From NCBI RefSeq assembly GCF_900114385.1, contig NZ_FOSW01000001.1:489815-553814 (forward strand): DNA of 64,000 nucleotides, given 5' to 3'. The stretch comes from Geodermatophilus ruber (GTDB lineage: Bacteria; Actinomycetota; Actinomycetes; Mycobacteriales; Geodermatophilaceae). How positions within the stretch are numbered: the stretch's first letter is position 1; every line of letters begins with the position of its first letter. The notes below the pieces were generated by a model. The model searched no databases, was not told the DNA's origin, and saw nothing but the letters and a program-made list of their open reading frames with translations. The position numbers were made by a program, and so were the translations under genes. Shown piece by piece: positions 60,699 to 64,000 of the stretch.

Positions 60699-63062
60699 TC
60701 AGACCTCCAGCAGGGAAGCGGGGACACCCTCGGCCGCGGTGAGGGAGTCCAGGGGAGTGGAGTAGAAGGCCGGGTCGGCAGCGAGGATCGCCGCCCGGAC
60801 GTCGAGCAGCTCGGTCACCTTGTCGCCGAGGACGGCCGAGCCCAGCAGGCCGAGGTCGTCGATGTCGCTGCGGATGGCGGCCTCGCCGTCGACGATGTCG
60901 AGGATCTCCTCGACCACGATCGCGACGCTGCGCCCGTGGTCGGCGTAGACGATGACCTCGAGCACCTCGCGGTCGGTCTCGCCGTAGGCACCCAGGTGCC
61001 GGTCGAGCCGGACGATGGGCAGGATCGCGCCGCGGTACTGCACGACCTCCCGGTTGCCCACCTTCTCGACGGACTCGGCCCGCACCTGCTCGAGGCGGGT
61101 CACCGTGTCGAGCGGGATGGCGACCCGTCGTCCCCCGCCGATCGCGGCGAGCAGCATCCGCTGGCGCTCGGTCTCCGCCTGGGCGGCGGAACTCGCGGAC
61201 TCCCGGGTCTCCTGGCGGTCGGTCGTCTCGGTGCGCAGCGCCCGGCGGGCCAGCGCCTGGACATCCAGGATGAGCGCCACGGTCCCGTCACCGAGCACGG
61301 TCGCACCCGAGTACAGGCCGATGGCCTTCATCTGGCCACCGACCGCCTTGACGACGATCTCCTCGGTGTTGATGACCCGGTCGACCACGAGGCCGAAGCG
61401 GCGGCCCTCCGAGCGCAGCACGGCGATGACGACGTGGCCGTCGTGCCGGTCCGACGCCAGGCCCAGGACGTCGGTGAGCCGCACGAGCGGGAGCAGCTCT
61501 CCGCGCAGCCGGTAGACCGGCGCACCGCCGACCTCCTCGACCGCCGTGGCCGCCTTCTCGGCGTCGAGCGACACCAGCTCCTGCAGGCTGATCTGCGGGA
61601 TGGCGTAGCGGTCACCGGAGCACTCGACGGTGAGCGCCGGGACGATCGCCAGGGTCAGCGGGATGCGCAGCCGGCAGACGGTGCCGCCACCGGGCACCGA
61701 CTCGACCTCGATCGTGCCGCCGATGGACTCGATGTTGGTCTTCACGACGTCCATGCCCACGCCGCGACCGGAGACGTTGGTGACCGCCGCGGCGGTGGAG
61801 AAGCCCGGCAGGAAGATCATCTGCAGGATGTCGGCCGGACTCATGCGGGCGAGCGCGTCCACGGAGATCAGGCCGCGCTCGACGGCCTTGGCGCCGATCT
61901 TGTGCGGGTCGATACCGGCGCCGTCGTCGGCCACCTCGACCACGACCTGGCCGCTCTCGTGCCTGGCGCGCAGGGTCAGCACGCCCTCGGCGGGCTTGCC
62001 GGCAGCCTTGCGGGCCGCGGGGGCCTCGATGCCGTGGTCGACGGAGTTGCGGACCAGGTGGGTCAGCGGGTCCTTGACCGCCTCGAGCAGGGTCTTGTCG
62101 AGCTCGGTGTCGCGACCCTCCATCTCCAGGCGGACCGACTTGCCGCACTGCAGGCCGAGGTCGCGGACGACGCGCGGCAGCTTCGACCAGATGTGGTCGA
62201 TCGGCTGCATGCGCGTCTTCATGACGCCCTCCTGCAGCTCGCTGGCGATGAGGTTGAGCCGCTGGGAGGCGCGGACCAGGTCGGTGTCGTTGGAGCGCCC
62301 GACGTACTGGACGATCTGGTTGCGGGTCAGCACCAGCTCGCCGACGAGCAGCATCAGCTCGTCGAGCAGGTCGACGTCGACGCGGATGGTGCTGTCGGCG
62401 ACGGCCCGGCGGGCCTGCCCACCACCGCTCTCCGCGGCCGGGGCGGCCTCGCCGTCGGGCACGTCGGCCACCTCGACGGCCGGCTCCGGCCGGGGGGCCG
62501 GCACTACGGGGATCTCGGACACGGGAGCGGACACCTCAGCGACAGGAGCGACAGGGCTCGGGACGGCGGCCGGGGCCTTCTTGGCCGCGGGCTTGCGGGG
62601 GGCCTTCGCCGCCGGGGCGGCCTCGGCCGGGGCCTCGTCCGCGACGACCGCGACGGCCGGCTCGGTCACGGCGGGCTCGTCGTCCATCGCGGCGCTGATC
62701 GCCGCGACGACGGCGGCGACATCGACCCCGCCCTCCCCGCCGGTGGCCTCGATGGAGGCGAGCAGCGCGCGAACGGTGTCGACCATCTGCAGCAGCACGC
62801 TGGTCCGGGTCGGGGTCAGCGCGAGGGCGCCGTCCCGGAGCCGGGAGAGCATGTTCTCTCCGACGTGGGTGACCTCCTCCAGGCGGTTGAACGCCAGGAA
62901 GCCGCTGGTCCCCTTGATGGTGTGGATCGTGCGGAAGATGCTCGACAGCCGCTCGCGGGAGTCGGGCTCCTGCTCGAGGGCGACCAGGTCGGTGTCCAGC
63001 TGATCGAGGTTCTCATGGCTCTCGACCAGGAACTCCTCGACGATGTCGTCCAGACCGTCCAC
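60699..63062 (-). CDS. cheA: chemotaxis histidine kinase CheA with two CheW-like domains
   Basis: 787 residues from GTG 63062, which follows GAGAGAAGAG; an ATG at 63113 lacks a ribosome binding site. The Hpt domain has the phospho-His47 in IHTIKGTSGF. A 100-residue Ala/Pro/Val linker replaces an obvious P2 domain. The dimerisation helices (about 235-290) and kinase domain follow, with N-box HLVRNSVDHGIE, G1 VADDGAGIDP and G2 GRGVGMDVVK. Two CheW-like domains end the protein: one from about 475-610 (YAIPQISLQELVSLD, VYRLRGELLPLVRL) and one from about 640-785 (VAIPLDTVTRLEQVR, VVQYRGAILPIVRLDRHLG). Confidence 0.93.
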   Translation of the reverse strand: MDGLDDIVEEFLVESHENLDQLDTDLVALEQEPDSRERLSSIFRTIHTIKGTSGFLAFNRLEEVTHVGENMLSRLRDGALALTPTRTSVLLQMVDTVRALLASIEATGGEGGVDVAAVVAAISAAMDDEPAVTEPAVAVVADEAPAEAAPAAKAPRKPAAKKAPAAVPSPVAPVAEVSAPVSEIPVVPAPRPEPAVEVADVPDGEAAPAAESGGGQARRAVADSTIRVDVDLLDELMLLVGELVLTRNQIVQYVGRSNDTDLVRASQRLNLIASELQEGVMKTRMQPIDHIWSKLPRVVRDLGLQCGKSVRLEMEGRDTELDKTLLEAVKDPLTHLVRNSVDHGIEAPAARKAAGKPAEGVLTLRARHESGQVVVEVADDGAGIDPHKIGAKAVERGLISVDALARMSPADILQMIFLPGFSTAAAVTNVSGRGVGMDVVKTNIESIGGTIEVESVPGGGTVCRLRIPLTLAIVPALTVECSGDRYAIPQISLQELVSLDAEKAATAVEEVGGAPVYRLRGELLPLVRLTDVLGLASDRHDGHVVIAVLRSEGRRFGLVVDRVINTEEIVVKAVGGQMKAIGLYSGATVLGDGTVALILDVQALARRALRTETTDRQETRESASSAAQAETERQRMLLAAIGGGRRVAIPLDTVTRLEQVRAESVEKVGNREVVQYRGAILPIVRLDRHLGAYGETDREVLEVIVYADHGRSVAIVVEEILDIVDGEAAIRSDIDDLGLLGSAVLGDKVTELLDVRAAILAADPAFYSTPLDSLTAAEGVPASLLEV

Positions 63063-63448
63063 GTTGCTCTTCTCTCTCGGGTCCGGCGCCGCGAGGCGCT
63101 TCGGAAAGGTCATCGGTCGGCCGGCCCGGGAACTGAAGCCCAACGGGTCGGCCGGAACCGCCGGGGATGTCCCCCGATTCGGATCGGGACGGTCGCACCT
63201 GGCCTTGGCAGCAGAGCCTGCCCCGGAGAGATGATTACGTCCGGCGCCGTTCCCGGATCGTTTTCCCGGCGCGTGTCGCCGCTCTCGGGAAAATTGATCC
63301 GCCATCACCTCGGAATTGTCGACATGACCCCGGCAATGCTGGTGCTCAGCACGTCAGAGGTGAAAGTTCATCCCCTGGCCATGACGCAGCACCGCCGGAA
63401 CCTGCGGGGTCCTCGCCGGGCGTCGGCGCCGCGCGGGCGAGGCGCACC
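63063..63448. promoter_or_regulatory. 386-base leader of cheA-cheW
   Basis: This spacer between the MCP stop and cheA has more A/T runs than nearby DNA. It carries TGTCGACAT (63317-63325), about 255 bases before the cheA start, matching the motif in the cheB leader. A long imperfect hairpin is formed by CGGATCGTTTTCCCG (63254-63268) and CGGGAAAATTGATCCG (63286-63301). No coding sequence is visible. Confidence 0.45.
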
Positions 63449-64000
63449 TCAGTAGTTGAACCGAGCCACGGTGGTGCGCAGGTCCGCGGCCATCCGGGAC
63501 AGCTCGTCGACCGCGGTGCGGGTCTGGGTCAGCGCCTGGGTGGTGGACTCGGCCGCGGTGGAGACGCCGGTGACGTTGCTGGCGATCTCGGTGGTGCCTC
63601 CGGCGGCCTCGGTGACCGACCGGGACATCTCGTTGGTGGTGGCCTCCTGCTCCTCCACCGCCGAGGCGATGGTGGTCTGCCGATCGGAGATCTGCGCGAC
63701 GATCTGCGAGATCTCCTCGATCGCCCCCACGGCCGCGCCGGTGTCCTTCTGGATCGCCTCCACCCGGCGGGCGATGTCCTCGGTCGCCTTCGCCGTCTCC
63801 TGTGCCAGCTCCTTCACCTCGTTGGCCACCACCGCGAAGCCCTTACCGGCCTCCCCCGCGCGGGCCGCCTCGATCGTGGCGTTCAGCGCCAGCAGGTTGG
63901 TCTGCTCCGCGATCGAGGTGATCACCTTCACCACGTTGCCGATCTCCGCCGAGGACTCCCCCAGCTTCGCCACCGTCGCCGTCGTCGTCTCCGCGGCCGT
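63449..64000 (-). CDS. methyl-accepting chemotaxis protein (C-terminal part)
   Basis: Only the last 183 codons are present; the gene runs off the right edge. The signalling hairpin tip is clear: [30 protein letters not shown] sequence (here between 63850 and 63920), followed by [19 protein letters not shown]. The flanking coiled-coil heptads hold candidate methylation Glu/Gln pairs. It ends ARFNY; no CheR-docking pentapeptide of the NWETF type. It should feed signals into the CheA/CheW encoded just downstream. Confidence 0.93.
   Translation of the reverse strand, partial: TAAETTTATVAKLGESSAEIGNVVKVITSIAEQTNLLALNATIEAARAGEAGKGFAVVANEVKELAQETAKATEDIARRVEAIQKDTGAAVGAIEEISQIVAQISDRQTTIASAVEEQEATTNEMSRSVTEAAGGTTEIASNVTGVSTAAESTTQALTQTRTAVDELSRMAADLRTTVARFNY

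Overview
The window is GC-rich (roughly 73-75% by eye), dense and well ordered, with GTG starts about as common as ATG, many 1-8 base gene overlaps and TANNNT -10 boxes about 6-7 bases before start codons. With mycofactocin genes, a DUF3097 protein, a large NAD-glutamate dehydrogenase, an actinobacterial acyl-ACP desaturase, CoxD/E-like genes and a full chemotaxis cluster, this points to a motile, aerobic actinobacterium. The Geodermatophilaceae (Blastococcus, Modestobacter, Geodermatophilus) fit best, but this is inferred from gene content, not from a database match. I see no rRNA, tRNA, CRISPR array, insertion sequence or prophage. It reads as chromosomal core and semi-core DNA.

Layout. 1-2617: edge of a mycofactocin locus, with mftR diverging from mftA-mftB-mftC and an OYE-type oxidoreductase running off the edge. 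2654-7219: multicopper oxidase, class V aminotransferase-like protein and FAD monooxygenase. 7370-10551: an NDMA-dependent (nicotinoprotein) alcohol dehydrogenase, a likely client of mycofactocin, followed by a MoxR ATPase/VWA pair. 10656-11605: an XRE regulator coupled to a ClpP-like protein that has lost its catalytic residues. 11685-24203: a molybdenum-cofactor region: xdhC, a CoxE-like VWA protein, a second MoxR ATPase, moaA-moaD, moaE-mocA, modABC and a Mop-domain regulator, with DUF3097, an aldo/keto reductase and an MFS transporter between them. No molybdoenzyme structural gene is visible.

24488-38468: mixed housekeeping and stress genes: DUF2786, RecQ, NodU/CmcH-type carbamoyltransferase, acyl-CoA dehydrogenase, ArsR-VOC pair, LCP cell-wall ligase, acyl-ACP desaturase, exonuclease III, glutathione-independent formaldehyde dehydrogenase and YaaA. 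38622-54818: signalling and metabolism: three paralogous PAS/GAF/PP2C (SpoIIE-type) phosphatases, an RsbW-like kinase, an amidase, the 1657-residue glutamate dehydrogenase, a holin-like membrane protein, an orphan ATPase and an alpha/beta hydrolase.

54965-64000, all on the minus strand: a chemotaxis cluster read as MCP (partial), cheA, cheW, an unrecognised gene, then cheB, cheR, cheY, cheX, cheY, cheX. The last five junctions overlap by 4 bases or are 1 base apart, so this is one translationally coupled unit. The two parts each have a roughly 385-base leader carrying the same 9-base palindromic core at nearly the same distance from the first gene. The alternating CheY/CheX pairs and a CheA with two CheW-like domains and no obvious P2 domain are the most unusual parts of this system.

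Intergenic DNA carries many long perfect hairpins, most placed as terminators, plus at least three small families of dispersed inverted repeats.
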